From contig JAYWVB010000027.1 of the NCBI GenBank assembly GCA_039881045.1, forward strand, positions 248,001 to 312,000: DNA of 64,000 bases. Reading direction: 5' to 3'. Under the pieces are notes generated by a model. The model ran no database searches and had not been told where the DNA came from. It saw only the letters and a list, made by a program, of their open reading frames with translations. Positions 22,910-33,823 of the stretch are shown here, one piece after another (positions within the stretch are counted from its first letter, which is position 1; each line of letters begins with the position of its first letter). The DNA is from Chaetomium olivaceum. Its lineage: Eukaryota; Ascomycota; Sordariomycetes; Sordariales; Chaetomiaceae. A program made the translations under genes and the position numbers.

Positions 22910-25723
22910 ATGCACCGCCCACGCATCCTCTTCCTCGACGCCCACGACTCCTTCTCCAACAACATCACCTCTCTACTCGCCACCCTCCTCGACGCAGAAG
23001 TATCCGTCCTGTTCATCGACGACCCCCTTCTCCCCCTCCTCATCCAACCTCCTCCATCCAATCCACAATCCACTGGACCGCCCAACGGATTCAATGGTCC
23101 ATCCAACGGACTTAATGGTCCATTTAACGGACTCAGTAGTCCACCACCCAACGGATTCAATGGTCCATCCACCGGATTCAACGGCCCACCCCCACCCCAA
23201 GACGAAGAAGAAGACGCGCCGCAAAGCGCGCTTCATCGCCGAGCTCTTGCGCTACGACGCCGTCGTCTGCGGACCCGGCCCCGGCAGCCCCGACACCCCC
23301 GCCGACGTCGGCCTGATGCGCCACGTCTGGTCCCTGGCCGACGCCGAGCTGCTGCCTGTGCTGGGCGTGTGCTTGGGCTTTCAGAGTCTGGTGTCGGCGT
23401 GTGGCGGGCGGGTGAGGAGGTTGCGGAGGGGGCTGCATGGCATGGTGAGGGGGGTTGTGCATAGGGGTGGTCGTGGGGAGCGGGGTGTGGAAGGGGGTGT
23501 GGAACGGGGGGATGGGGAGGGAGGGGATGATGGGGATGGGGATGTGTTTGGCGGGGTGGGTGCGTTTAGGGCGACGCTTTATCATAGTCTGTGTGGGGAT
23601 GTCGGGCAGGGGGAGGTGGCGGAGGAGGAGTGGGGGAAGGCGAGGTGGGAGGCGTTTAGTGGGTGTCCGGATCTTGTGCCGCTGGCATGGGTGGAGGAGC
23701 AGCGCGAGGATATGGGGACGGAGAGGATCCTCATGGCCGTCAAGCACAGGTCGAAGCCCTTCTGGGGCGTGCAGTACCACCCGGAATCGGTCTGCACTGA
23801 GGAGGAGGGGAACAAGGTGATCTTGAACTGGTTCCGCCAGGCCCAGAGGTGGAACGAGAAGACCGGGAGGGTGCCTAAGGTGGATGGGCACGGGTTTGCA
23901 AGAATGGCGACGAAACCGAGCTTGCTTTCCCAACTGGACGGGTGGCCAACCGAGCAGGGCACCAGGCAGTGGTGGGAGGTGCTCGAGGTGAACCCGGAGC
24001 TGCATTGTACCACGGTACCGCTACCTGACGGCGTACAAATACCGGATATTGTTGAAGCAGTCGGTTCAGAGTGCGCGGAGCGGATAGTCCTCGACTCGGC
24101 CAACGCTGCACCAGCAACGTCCAGGGCTGATGTGCGAGGGAGATACAGCATCATCGCCGCTGGGCTTGACGAGGCTTTGCGTATCGAACACCACGTTGGT
24201 GATTCCTACGCCACCATCAAGGTTGAGTCTCTCCGGGGGTCGCCCGTGAATCTCGCAGACAAGATACCGCTCGATCAGGATAGGGATGTCTGGGCTTTGA
24301 TCGCTGCATTTCATGAGGCGCGGCGTCTGCCCGCTACGGAACCCTCGTACACCCCTTTCGTGGGTGGCTTTATGGGCTACATCACTTACGAACAAGGCCT
24401 GGGCCGTATTGGGGTTCCACTAGAACAACCGCGCCCGCACAATCGACCAGATGTGGCGCTCGCATGGATCACCAAGAGCATCGTTGTCGACCATCTACAA
24501 CAGGAGATTCATGTCCAGCACTTGAGTTCTGGGAATTTAGAGAGGGGCAACTGGATGGACAAAACAGCGGACAAGCTACGGTCCCTCCAGGACGCTCAGC
24601 GCAGGCCCTCCTTCAACAAACCGGCTGCCCCGGTGTCCCTACCGTTAAAAGTCCGGCGTCCCTCGATGAGCGCATCTATCCAGCCGCCTCAAACAAAGGA
24701 GTACGAAGCCAAAGTCCGAGTCTGCCAAGAATATATCGCGGCTGGCGAGTCCTACGAGCTCTGCCTCACTGACCAAACCACCATCATCCGGCCCCAAAGC
24801 GACACTCCCCTCCGCTCCAACACCGCCCACCTCCCGTCTTACCCACACAAGCAACAACACCAACAACGCCAATCCCTTACCCACCCCGCACCCTCACCCC
24901 GCACCGTCTCCTCCTCCTGGACGCTCTTCAAACGCCTCCGGCGCAACCAGCCCGCACCGTTTGCCTCGTACCTGCGCCTCGGCGGCGCCACACTGGTAAG
25001 CGCCTCCCCCGAACGCTTCCTAACCTACGACCGGGGCGGGCGCTGCTCGATGCGGCCGATGAAGGGTACGGTGCGCAAGTCGGCGGCCGTGGCGACGCTG
25101 GCCCAGGCCGAGGCCATCTTGCACGTGCCAAAGGAAGAGGCCGAGAACCTCATGATTGTGGATCTGGTACGGCATGATTTGCATGGTGTTTGTGGCGCGG
25201 GCCGCGTGGAGGTGTCGGATCTGTTGCGGGTCGAGGAGTATCAGAGTGTGTTTCAGATGATTACTGTTGTCGAGGGTTGTTTGCCGCCGCTGCCTTCTTC
25301 TTCTTCTTCTGTGGAGGGGTGAAAGCTGGTGGTGGTGGTGGTGGTGGTGGATATACTGGGTTGGATGTCCTCGCTGCGAGTCTCCCGCCAGGGAGCATGA
25401 CGGGCGCACCGAAGAAGAGGAGTTGTGAGATTCTAAAGGAGATCGAGGGACATAAGGAGCGGGGGTTGTACTCGGGCGTGGTCGGGTACATGTGCGCTAC
25501 CGGGCGGGGTGACTGGAGCGTGACAATTCGGAGTCTGTTCCGGTGGGATGATGAGCAGGTTATTGTGCATGGCGACGAGGGCCCGGAGACCCACGAGGTA
25601 TGGCGCATCGGCGCGGGAGGGGCGGTTACTATCCTGAGTACCCCCGAGGGCGAGCGGGAGGAGATGTTCACGAAGCTCGCGGGGCCGTTACGGATATTTG
25701 GGGAGGAGCCGGGCCGGGAGTAG
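22910..25723 (+). CDS. bifunctional p-aminobenzoate (ADC) synthase, two frame changes
   Basis: The protein joins a class-I glutamine amidotransferase to a chorismate-binding synthase, making aminodeoxychorismate for folate in the cytosol. GATase landmarks: ILFLDAHDSFSNNI at the start, VVCGPGPGSPD, nucleophile Cys in LGVCLGFQS and YHPESV. Synthase landmarks: PFVGGFMGYITYE, ELCLTDQTT, PASPERF-type ASPERFL, RPMKGTVRKS, ENLMIVDLVRHDL, VFQMITVVEG and LPPGSMTGAPKKRS. The sequence cannot be read in one frame. Residues 1 to about 45 and the last 130 residues are in the frame of 22910, while the middle is in the +1 frame. The switches fall inside the Asn-Gly repeat (about 23040-23215) and in the TTC/TGG microsatellites (25294-25350), and they cancel, leaving total length a multiple of three. 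A non-canonical intron at either place cannot be excluded. Otherwise every key motif is present. Confidence 0.88.
23065..23195 (+). repeat. imperfect tandem repeat within PABA synthase
   Basis: A unit of roughly 15-21 bases built on AACGGATTCAATGGTCCA recurs about six times and encodes variants of NGFNGPSNGLNGPF. It lies between the first beta strand region of the GATase domain and the GPGPGSP loop, where other family members have a short loop. Confidence 0.8.
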
Positions 25724-26166
25724 TGGTAAGGGTTCGTTCTGGCGTCTCAACTGGCTTGGTAAACGGGGAGACGAGACCGGCATTCAACTTGTCTGGCGGG
25801 TGTTTGCAATACGGGGAGTACCGGCGTTTTCACTCATAGATGAGTTGGGCCTCAACGGCGGAATTCGGGATACAAGGCTTTAACGCGTTGTGCATATGAG
25901 ATAGGAAAGAGGAAAGACAGGGGAATTCATAACTCCACCGTCCCTCCAGTTACACCTTTCCAAACCGTGAATTCGCCTTTAATAACCTGCTGAAAGCCAC
26001 CGTCCCCACCCCCTCGTAATATGCACTGATTAGAGCGCCCTAGCGTACACCACATGCCGAGAAATGCCACCCCCGAAAAGCACTCCCTAATACCGTATCC
26101 GGTCACATCCTCCTGCGTCTGACCAGTCCACAATACCCCTAAACCCCGCGGTATCTCGTTCGACCC
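25724..26166. other. convergent intergenic, PABA synthase / VPS55
   Basis: 443 bp, 3' flanks of two convergent genes. Nothing else recognised. Confidence 0.5.
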
Positions 26167-26663
26167 CTAAAACTCCTGCTCTTCCTGGAAGAACATCGTA
26201 AAGCTGATGATTGTCCCGTAGATCAAAAGGCCACCAATAATGGACATGACCATGGCCGGGATCGAGATGAGGTTCGAGTGCGCGAGCAGGACGGGCAACG
26301 CTATCAAGAATCACATTAGCAACCGCACTCCCCAAGCACAACACAACACAAACCCAACCCCCTGCCCCCTCCCCCCACAAAGGAAGAAAACTCAAAACAA
26401 AACGTACCAATACCCATCACTACCAAGAACCCCGTGCAGAAACGACCCAGGTCAAGCACGGCCGCGCCGGAGCTCTCGACGAAGTCGTCCGGGTTGGCGC
26501 AGTGGCTGCATATCCAGTTGGGCACGGGGGCCAGCACGTAGGTGCCGACGACCAGCAGCGGGTAGTACGAGTGCCACAGCGCGCACGACAGGATCACCAG
26601 CAGGAAGCCGACGGCCAGCACGAAGGAGAGGGCGATTATCGTCTTGAGGCCGGCGGCTGGCAT
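26167..26663 (-). CDS. VPS55: Vps55 / OB-RGRP family endosomal protein
   Basis: Exons 26663-26408 and 26300-26167 give 129 residues. The donor is GTACGT after GTATTG and the acceptor is TTGATAG, joining VVMGIG to ALPVLLAHS. Four hydrophobic segments are visible: LKTIIALSFVLAVGFLLVIL, YYPLLVVGTYVLAPVP, GRFCTGFLVVMGIG-ALPVLLAHS and AMVMSIIGGLLIYGTIISF, with the conserved NWICSHCANPDDF loop. Length and topology match yeast Vps55 and the human leptin receptor overlapping transcript product. Vps55 works with Vps68 in late endosome to vacuole transport. The start used is MPAAGLKTI; an upstream in-frame Met (MIPYRRII) is less family-like. Divergent from the proteasome gene. Confidence 0.92.
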
Positions 26664-27407
26664 GGTGGGCGGTGTTAGGAGGGGGGGTATTATTCGGCGG
26701 TAGGGTATCAAGGGCGTGTCGGCGCTGTCGGCGCTGTCGGCGGGGGTTCGACGGTTGAGACCCGAAAGACGGAAAAGGTTCGGAAGGGCTGATCGGGTGG
26801 TGGGCTGAATGAAATGAAGCCTCGTGAGGTCTGATCGCGAGGTTTTGGGTTGGGCGTATCAATCGGCGATTGCAATAGCAAAATTCGTTGATTGCTCGTG
26901 GTTTGGTACCGTTTCTGTGGCGTATGGTCTCGCGGTTCTAAAGACGGTGGATGATCGTCGGTTGTGTTGTGTTGGTGATTGTTGGCGGCTGGCGATGACG
27001 GCGGAGTTGCAGCTGTGACGAAGACCCCGAAGTCGTCAGCCTTGGCTGGTCCCTGTCCGGGTTGGGGTTACAAGTAGGTAGTGAGTTCCAGTCTTGACCG
27101 GGTTCAGCGCTGCTCCTCTGGCCCGTGCTCCATAACTCGCATGGGGCTGAGAAGTGGAGCAGGGATTCACCTAAGCGGGGTTATGCAGTACCGAGTTCCA
27201 GGTACCTGCCGCCTTGCCTGGGCGACGCAGCTTGGAGCTGCCTGGCGCTGTCAGTGGAACGAAGCTCCCCAAACCAAACCGTAGCGATCCCCCAACATCC
27301 CATCGACGACCTGCACTTCGCAACGGCAAGCATTATCTCGATTGATACCCGCTTTGGTGACCGAAAATACACACCACGCACGGTTTTAAACTACAGCCGT
27401 CGCCATC
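26664..27407. promoter_or_regulatory. divergent promoter region, VPS55 / proteasome alpha-6
   Basis: 744 bp between divergent starts, with a short triplicated GTCGGCGCT-like motif near 26717-26745. No proteasome control element that I can name was recognised. Confidence 0.45.
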
Positions 27408-28379
27408 ATGTTCAGAAACAACTACGATAACGACTCGGTCACATTGTAAGCTCCAACGCCCGGTCCCCCGCCATGTCGGCCTTGGGCTGCCGGTCCCGAC
27501 CTCGACTAACACCTTTCCAGTTCACCGCAAGGGCGGATATTCCAGGTCGAGTATGCGGCGGAGGCAGTCAAGCAGGGTTCGGTGGTGGTGGGAATCGCAA
27601 GCAAGACACATGTCGTGCTAGTAGCAATCAAGGTGCGCAACCCCCCCCGCATCGAAAGTCAAGGGGTACCCCCCCCAAGTTGTACATCAGCTAACGTTTT
27701 GGACCCCCAACCCCAGCGCAATGCCGAAGAACTCTCATCCTACCAAAAGAAGCTGTTCCCTATCGACGAGCACGTCGGCATCGCCATCGCAGGCCTCACG
27801 TCGGACGCGCGGGTCCTCTCCAACTTCATGAAGCAGCAGTGCCTGGGCCACCGGCTGACGTTCGGGCGCAGCATGCCCGTGCGGACGCTGGTGGAGATCA
27901 TCGGCTCCAAGGCGCAGATCAACACGCAGCACTACGGCAAGCGGCCGTACGGCGTGGGCCTGCTGGTGGCGGGCGTTGACGACCATGGCCCGCACCTGTT
28001 CGAGTTCCAGCCGAGCGGTATGACCGAGGAGATGGTGGCCTTCGCGATCGGCGCGCGCTCCCAGATGGCGCGCACCTACCTCGAGAAGAACATCGACAAG
28101 TTCGCCGGCTGCGACCGCGAGGAGCTGATCCGCCACGGCCTGCGCGCCCTCAAGGAGAGCCTGGTGCAGGACCGCGAGCTGACCATCGACAACACGAGCG
28201 TGGGCGTCGCGGGCGTGGTCAAGGCGGAGGATGGCAGCAGCAAGGTGGAGCCCTTCCAGGTGTACGACCAGCAGGACGTGACGGGGTGGATAGAGAGCGT
28301 GGCGGACGACAAGGACGACAAGGAGGCGGGTGCGGGCGAGGCCGCGGCCGAGGCGGAGGGTATGGAGGTCGACACATAA
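27408..28379 (+). CDS. PRE5: 20S proteasome subunit alpha-6 (Pre5 / PSMA1)
   Basis: Exons 27408-27445, 27521-27632 and 27717-28379 give 270 residues. The start MFRNNYDNDSVTF-SPQGRIFQVEYAAEAVKQGS is the alpha-subunit signature, and MFRN-YDND is specific to alpha-6. Other matches: LSSYQKKLFPIDEHVGIAIAGLTSDARVL, YGKRPYGVGLLVAGVDDHGPHL and ARSQMARTYLEKN. The first intron follows TT|GTAAGC. The second, 84 bp with a CTAAC branch and a CCCCAG acceptor, is a multiple of three without stop codons. Splicing gives the conserved IKRNAEELSSY. Alpha subunits form the gated outer rings of the proteasome core and have no protease activity. The C-terminal acidic tail (about 30 residues, ending MEVDT) is usual for fungi. 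Confidence 0.96.
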
Positions 28380-28610
28380 GCGGGATAACCTGGAGATGCT
28401 CAAATACGGCGTCGTGGTGGGGAATTCTGTAACAACAGACAGATTACTAGAGTCCTTAGCGGCCCGGCATCATCCTCAAGGGGGATCGTTTTTGCTGACC
28501 CGCGTCAAGCTGAGGAGCCACCCCCCTGAAAAGGATTTCTTGCATGATTCGAGATGAGATTTGGTGCTCTATTCTACCACGCCTGCGCGTTGACTCTTGT
28601 CTGTCTAAGT

Positions 28611-29412
28611 CTACTGGTTGCCCCACGAAAGCTTGTATACCGCCTCCGATACCTTGTATTCCCTTAAGGCCGTGATAGCATCCTCAGCCGTCTTCGCCTC
28701 GACCAAGATCCGCTTGTTCTCCCATGGATAAACCCCTCCTCCACACTCTTGTTGATCCACGTCAAAATCCCATCATAGAACCCATTAATGTTAAGCACGC
28801 AAATCCCCTTGTTATGAATCCCCAGCTGATTCCACGTCGCCGTCTCAAACAGCTCCTCCAGCGTGCCATAGCCACCGCTCAGCGCCACGAACCCGCTGCC
28901 CGGCCCGCCGTCAATGACCTCTTGCGCCATCAGCCGCTTGCGCGTGTGCATGTCCTTGACGATGGTCGTGCGCCCGAATACGGCCTCCTCGGGGACGGCC
29001 ATGTGGGTGCCCGAAGCGTCGTCTACCTGCTTCGACGTGTAGGTCGGGTCCCGCTCGTACCGCACCAGCGCCTCCGGGATGATGCCGTGCACCGAGTCGG
29101 GCCCGGAGAGCGAGACGAGCGTTTTGGCGACCTCGCCCATCAGGCCGACTGTGCCGCCGCCGTAGACTGCAGGGGGAAGTGAGGTTAGTTTTTTTTTCTT
29201 TTTGTTGGTTGGTTCTTTAAGGGGGTTGTAGAGTAGAGGGTTTGGTTGGGTTTCTTACCGAGCGCCATGTTGTTGGCGGCCATGACCCGGGCTAGTGACC
29301 GGGCGGCTTCTACATGTTCTGGCTTGTTTCCTGCTGACGAACCGCAGTAGACGCAGATCTTGGTGCGCTTGGGAGTGACGCTCGACGGCGTAGAGGCGCC
29401 GTTGGATGCCAT
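28611..29412 (-). CDS. LOG-family nucleotide phosphoribohydrolase, one frame change
   Basis: Exons 29412-29259 and 29166-28611. The conceptual product is 236 residues once the frame change is allowed for. Motifs: ICVYCGSSAGN near the start, VYGGGTVGLMG, GIIPEAL, RTTIVKDMHTRKRLM and SGGYGTLEEL (the PGGxGTxEE signature, with Ser for Pro). LOG enzymes release cytokinin-type free bases or other bases from nucleoside monophosphates; many were misnamed lysine decarboxylases. In fungi the natural substrate is often unknown. At 28720-28723 the frame breaks after SVEEGFIH. The family-like end ENKRILVEAKTAEDAI...KLSWGNQ lies in the next frame and needs one more G in a GGG run. As printed, the protein instead ends at 28664 with an unrelated Arg-rich tail. 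The 97-base intron has GTAAGA and CTGCAG. Confidence 0.85.
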
Positions 29413-30659
29413 GATGCTGGCCTGTAAACGAGAAAAGGAAGGCGAAAAGGAAGGCGGGAAAAGATGTGTTGGTTGTGCGAGAGCTTGATTTCGGGAAGAA
29501 GGCAAACCGGTCCTTTATAGGAGGGGGCAGTCTGTGTTGCTTCACTGGTCGAGTCCCTTGGACATCAGAGATAGATAGGTGTGCCACGTAGTTGTCCCTC
29601 GGTGGTCAATGATCAGTCACGGGCACGGTGGGAGGCTGGCTGAACCAAGACCGGTTGGACAAGACGCCTGCGGAGTTTCAGATTGGCGAATATCGAGATT
29701 GTGGGCGTGTGGCGGGCCGCTAATTATGTATATCAAACTGAGGATGGAATGAAATAAGGAATAGCAAACCGTCACTGGTAGGAGGGAGGGCTGACATTCC
29801 CATTGTTCAGCACTGCCTTTATATACATACCACTAGACCTACCCGACGCTACCCTTCCGTGGCTGTTACTCATCTCTTGTTGCCCGCCGCAGTCGCGACT
29901 GGGGAGTGTATGGGTCATCCTGTTACCGGACCCGACCCACCCCACCGCGGACCTTTGATGGGGGCGGACGGTATGACATAATGCCACCCCGCCCAACGAA
30001 TCGAAGTCGTGAAGTTCCTGACCAGGGTGTGACCTCAAGAAACCCGAGGACCGATGTCCGAAAGCGGAATCCCGTGAGCGACGCCCGGGTAGGCTGGTGT
30101 TAGAAACAGTTCCCTTTGCGGAACCATGGTCACGGGAGTTAGCATGGCAGGTCGGGCGACTGCAGGCCAATGATGCAGGCCCTGAAAGCTCGTGGTTGTG
30201 ATGTGGAATCGGATGGACCGGTCGGTGTTAGTGGCAAGCCAAGATTCTAAAGCATGAGATATATGGGGCCTTATGGACCCACAATTCGCAGTCGTTCGGA
30301 GTTTGGACGATATCAAGACTCATTGGCGGTAGAGAGTGATTTTCAACAGAAATATTGGGGAGTCAGATATATGAAGAAATAAAACAAAAAGAAGATGGGA
30401 CAAGGGAAGGAGTCGAGTCGGAGGAAAGGCAGCCAAAAAACTAAGGGTATTGCTTGTCCAGACGAGGGGACCTCAATGGCCTTGGCATGTACTCCGTACC
30501 GTGTTAATACACTCCAATTGTACTGACTAGAGCCCCTAATTTCTTGTGGACACAGTACAGTGCCTATCCTATCTCGCGTTGATCATCAACAGCTTCCCAC
30601 GTTCAGGCAAAACGACCGGACAGCAAACAACGCCTGCGCTTCTCGGACAATTCGCCAGG
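29413..30659. promoter_or_regulatory. divergent intergenic region, LOG gene / CLPTM1 gene
   Basis: 1.25 kb. Several short open frames on both strands have no conserved content. No repeat, RNA gene or transposon relic recognised. Confidence 0.5.
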
Positions 30660-32690
30660 ATGCCCGAGACAAACGCCGAAGCAGGCGGCCAGCCTGCGCG
30701 GCAGGAAGGCCAAAGTGTACGTGGTTCCGGGTTCGTATCGAAACCTTGATGAGGAGGAGGAAAGCTGACTTCTCTATTTGCGCGACAGTCCATCTTCAAA
30801 ACGCTCATCCAAGGCGTGGCCGTTTACATGGCTATGCAATTTGCGATGAAGCAGTTTATGGGAGGCCCCAAGACCACCACCGTCCGCGACGCCAACGGCA
30901 ACACGGCCCAGGTCGTGACTTCGAGTCAAGTACCCCCCTACAGCGAACGGCCGGCGCATTTGAACGATGGCGCCTCCTACAACCAGATCCCGCAAATGGT
31001 GGCCCCGATCTGGCCAGAAGAAAGCGCAGTCGACATTGTTGTGACTGTCTCGCCTTCGTTCGGACTTACGCCGCTCAAGGACCATACCAAGGACGCAATC
31101 GTATTTGAGGAGAAAAAGTTTCGGATTGGGAATTGGACCGACAAGCGTACTGCTGAGGGAATCATTCACGTCCCCACACCTGTTCAGCACAACGGTACGC
31201 TCTGGGGCCATTTTTACATTGGCTTGTCTGGGGCCGTCCTGGATCCCACACAGCGAGGCTACGATCCGGCGTCGGCTTATCACTTCGTCTACCCCTTGAC
31301 CCAGTACATCCCCAAGAAGAAGGAAGCCAAGACGAGGAGCCTTTTAGGAGATCAACCAGGAGCGGCCGACGAACCTGTCAATGACGAGCCCGAGCAGTCC
31401 GGACCCATCATTGCAAACTACTACCACCCGAACGTGTCGCTGTCCTTCATCCCCAACTCGGGCGTCTTCTCGTTTCCCCAGTCACACCCAGCGGTTCGCC
31501 AGTTTCTGCGTCTTGAACAGACCGGCGCGCGGGACGGCACGGGCCAAAACTCGTGGTACTATCCGATTCTCTTCGTGAACACGTTCTGGCAACTCAAGAC
31601 TCACATGACGCTCCTCAACGACACGGTCCAAACTTTGCCCATCCGCATTGACCTCAACAACTTGGCCGAGTGGAAGTTCAAGACTATGGCGTCCATCGAT
31701 ATGAGCGGCAAGGAGTCGGCCCGCCAGGCTGCCTATGGCAACTCGTTGCCCGGCGGCGGCGATGGGAGTGAGATTGAGATGATCAAGGAAATTTTCATCG
31801 ACACCAATCCGATCCTCCTCAGCATTACTGTCGTCGTCAGTATTGCGCACATGATTCTCGAGACGCTGGCCTTTGGGTCCGACATTGCGCATTACCGCAA
31901 GAAGAAGGACAACGTGGGCATCTCGGTGCGGTCCATCCTCGCCAACGTCTTCATGCAGCTGGTCATCTTCCTCTATTTGATCGACCAGTCCCAGAACACG
32001 AGCTGGATGATTCTGGGTGGGCAGGCCGTCGGCATCCTCATCGAGCTCTGGAAGATCACGACGGTAGTCAACGTCCGGGTCCGTCCGGTTGCCGGGTCCA
32101 TTATCCCCTACCGGATATCCTTCGAGGACAAGCACAAGCTGAGCGAGACCGAGGAGAAGACCAAGGAGTACGACGAGATCGCCTTCAAGTACATGTACAT
32201 CGCCGGCGTCCCGCTGCTCATCGCCTACGCCATCTACTCCCTCTTTTATGAGACGCACAAGTCGTGGTACTCGTACGTCATCACAACACTCGTCGGCTCG
32301 GTCTATGCCTACGGCTTCCTCATGATGGTGCCGTCGCTCTACATCAACTACAGGCTCAAGAGCGTGGCCCATATGCCGGCCAAGGCCATGATGTACAAGT
32401 TTCTCAACACCTTCATCGACGACCTGTTCGCCTTCACCATCAAGATGCCCTTCCTCCACCGCCTGGCGACGTTCCGGGACGACATTATTTTCTTCGTTTA
32501 TGTTTACCAACGGTGGGCGTACAAGATCGATTATACCCGAGTCAACGAGTTTGGCCAAGGCGGCGATGACGAGCCAGAGCCCGAGAAGGAGTCAGACAAG
32601 AAGGAGAAAGAAGCTTTGCCCGCGGGCCCTGCCGAGAGCACTGCCAAAGCCACAGGAGCCCACGCACCCAAGGCGACCAAGAGGAAGTAG
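30660..32690 (+). CDS. CLPTM1 family multispanning membrane protein
   Basis: Exon 1 30660-30716 and exon 2 30789-32690 give 652 residues, joined over a 72-bp intron (GTACGT, GCGACAG). A short Gln/Ala-rich start is followed by a first membrane helix (SIFKTLIQGVAVYMAMQFAM), a large lumenal domain with IWPEESAVDIVVTVSPS, NGTLWGHFYIGLSG and WYYPILFVNTFWQLK, then several membrane segments between about 31800 and 32500 with NTSWMILGGQAVGILIELWKI, KYMYIAGVPLLIAYAIYSL and FIDDLFAFTIKMP. The tail is Lys/Glu-rich and ends TKRK, a plausible dilysine-type ER signal, though not a strict KKXX. The family includes human CLPTM1 and CLPTM1L (CRR9), the latter linked to lipid scrambling in the ER. The fungal role is not established. 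The frame is intact. Confidence 0.92.
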
Positions 32691-33823
32691 GGATAGAACC
32701 ATTTAGCTAGATTGAGAGACGAACGGGGAAATACGACGCAGAAAAAATATAACTTCACCCCAACCTTTTCCGGTCCCTTTCATCACGTATTCCGAATGCT
32801 GGTATTATTATGCTGGCTCGGCCGATGCGGATCGGCTTTGAAGACGAGCCGATGTTGCACATCCGTTTAGGACACGCATCCCGACTGCCCCTGAAAGCCT
32901 CGTAGGGCTGAACGGCACAGGCTCTTGGTTGTGGACGACACCAAACTCCTATTGGGCAGCCTGCCGCTTTTCAATCACAGCGCGCTCTCGCTTTTGGGGG
33001 CGTTAATCCGGCGTCTGCCCAATCTAAATCGCGTGTTGGGAGTTTGTTACCCCAACTTGCAGAAGTGCGAGCTGAATGTAACCATGAAAACCGTTGCACT
33101 TCCGTGGGACATCGGTTACGAAGTGCAGGCCTGCCGATCCCTACCCCAGCATTCGAATTAGCGTGATGCTCTGCTGCTTCAGGCAAGCACCCCGCGAATA
33201 TTCGTAGGTACATGTACCTTGAACGGCTCCTCCAGATCTACAACCTTGTTCACTTATTATCCCTGTTTCACAGGCAGGAGAGAACTTCAGTTGGAAAGCT
33301 CGCTGGTAACACCAATTCGGAGAAAATTCGTTGGATTTTGGAGAAGAAAGCAACCTTGGAAAGGCAAAGCACTCCATCTCAAATAGGCAGGTACATGCAT
33401 AGGTACAGTACAGACCTCGTACAGTTTGCGTACCGAGGCCGCCGAACGCTCCTCCGGCCCCTGTCGGCAGGCCCGCCAAGACAACCTTATCCCCCGGCGA
33501 CCCTCCAGTAACTCGCCGGCATCAGCGCCGAACATTCGCCCAGACCAAACAAGACACCTGGTTCCCAACTGCAGCAATTGCCCCAAGGAAAGTACCGTCT
33601 GTTTGCTTTTGTGCGGCAGCAGGAATCATTACACATACAAATACTTTGCGAGCAAAAACACGCTTAAATTCTCCGCAACGAACGACAAAAAGTTACCCGG
33701 AGCGAGCACCGGCCAGAGATCGGCATGCAGGGCTGAGTGTCTCTCAACCACGCAACAACCCAGCCCAACCGAGACCCAGAGACGAAAACGTCGAAAGCAC
33801 GGCAGCAGGGAGAGCCACGGGCG
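32691..33823. other. intergenic, CLPTM1 gene / CaaX protein gene
   Basis: 1.1 kb between tandem genes. No coding frame, RNA gene or repeat recognised. The stretch before 33824 probably holds the next gene's leader. Confidence 0.5.

Noticed and set aside
31482..32558. 358-codon open frame antisense to the CLPTM1 gene
   Set aside because: It mirrors a GC-rich coding strand, has His/Asp/Val-rich composition typical of antisense shadows and no recognisable domain.
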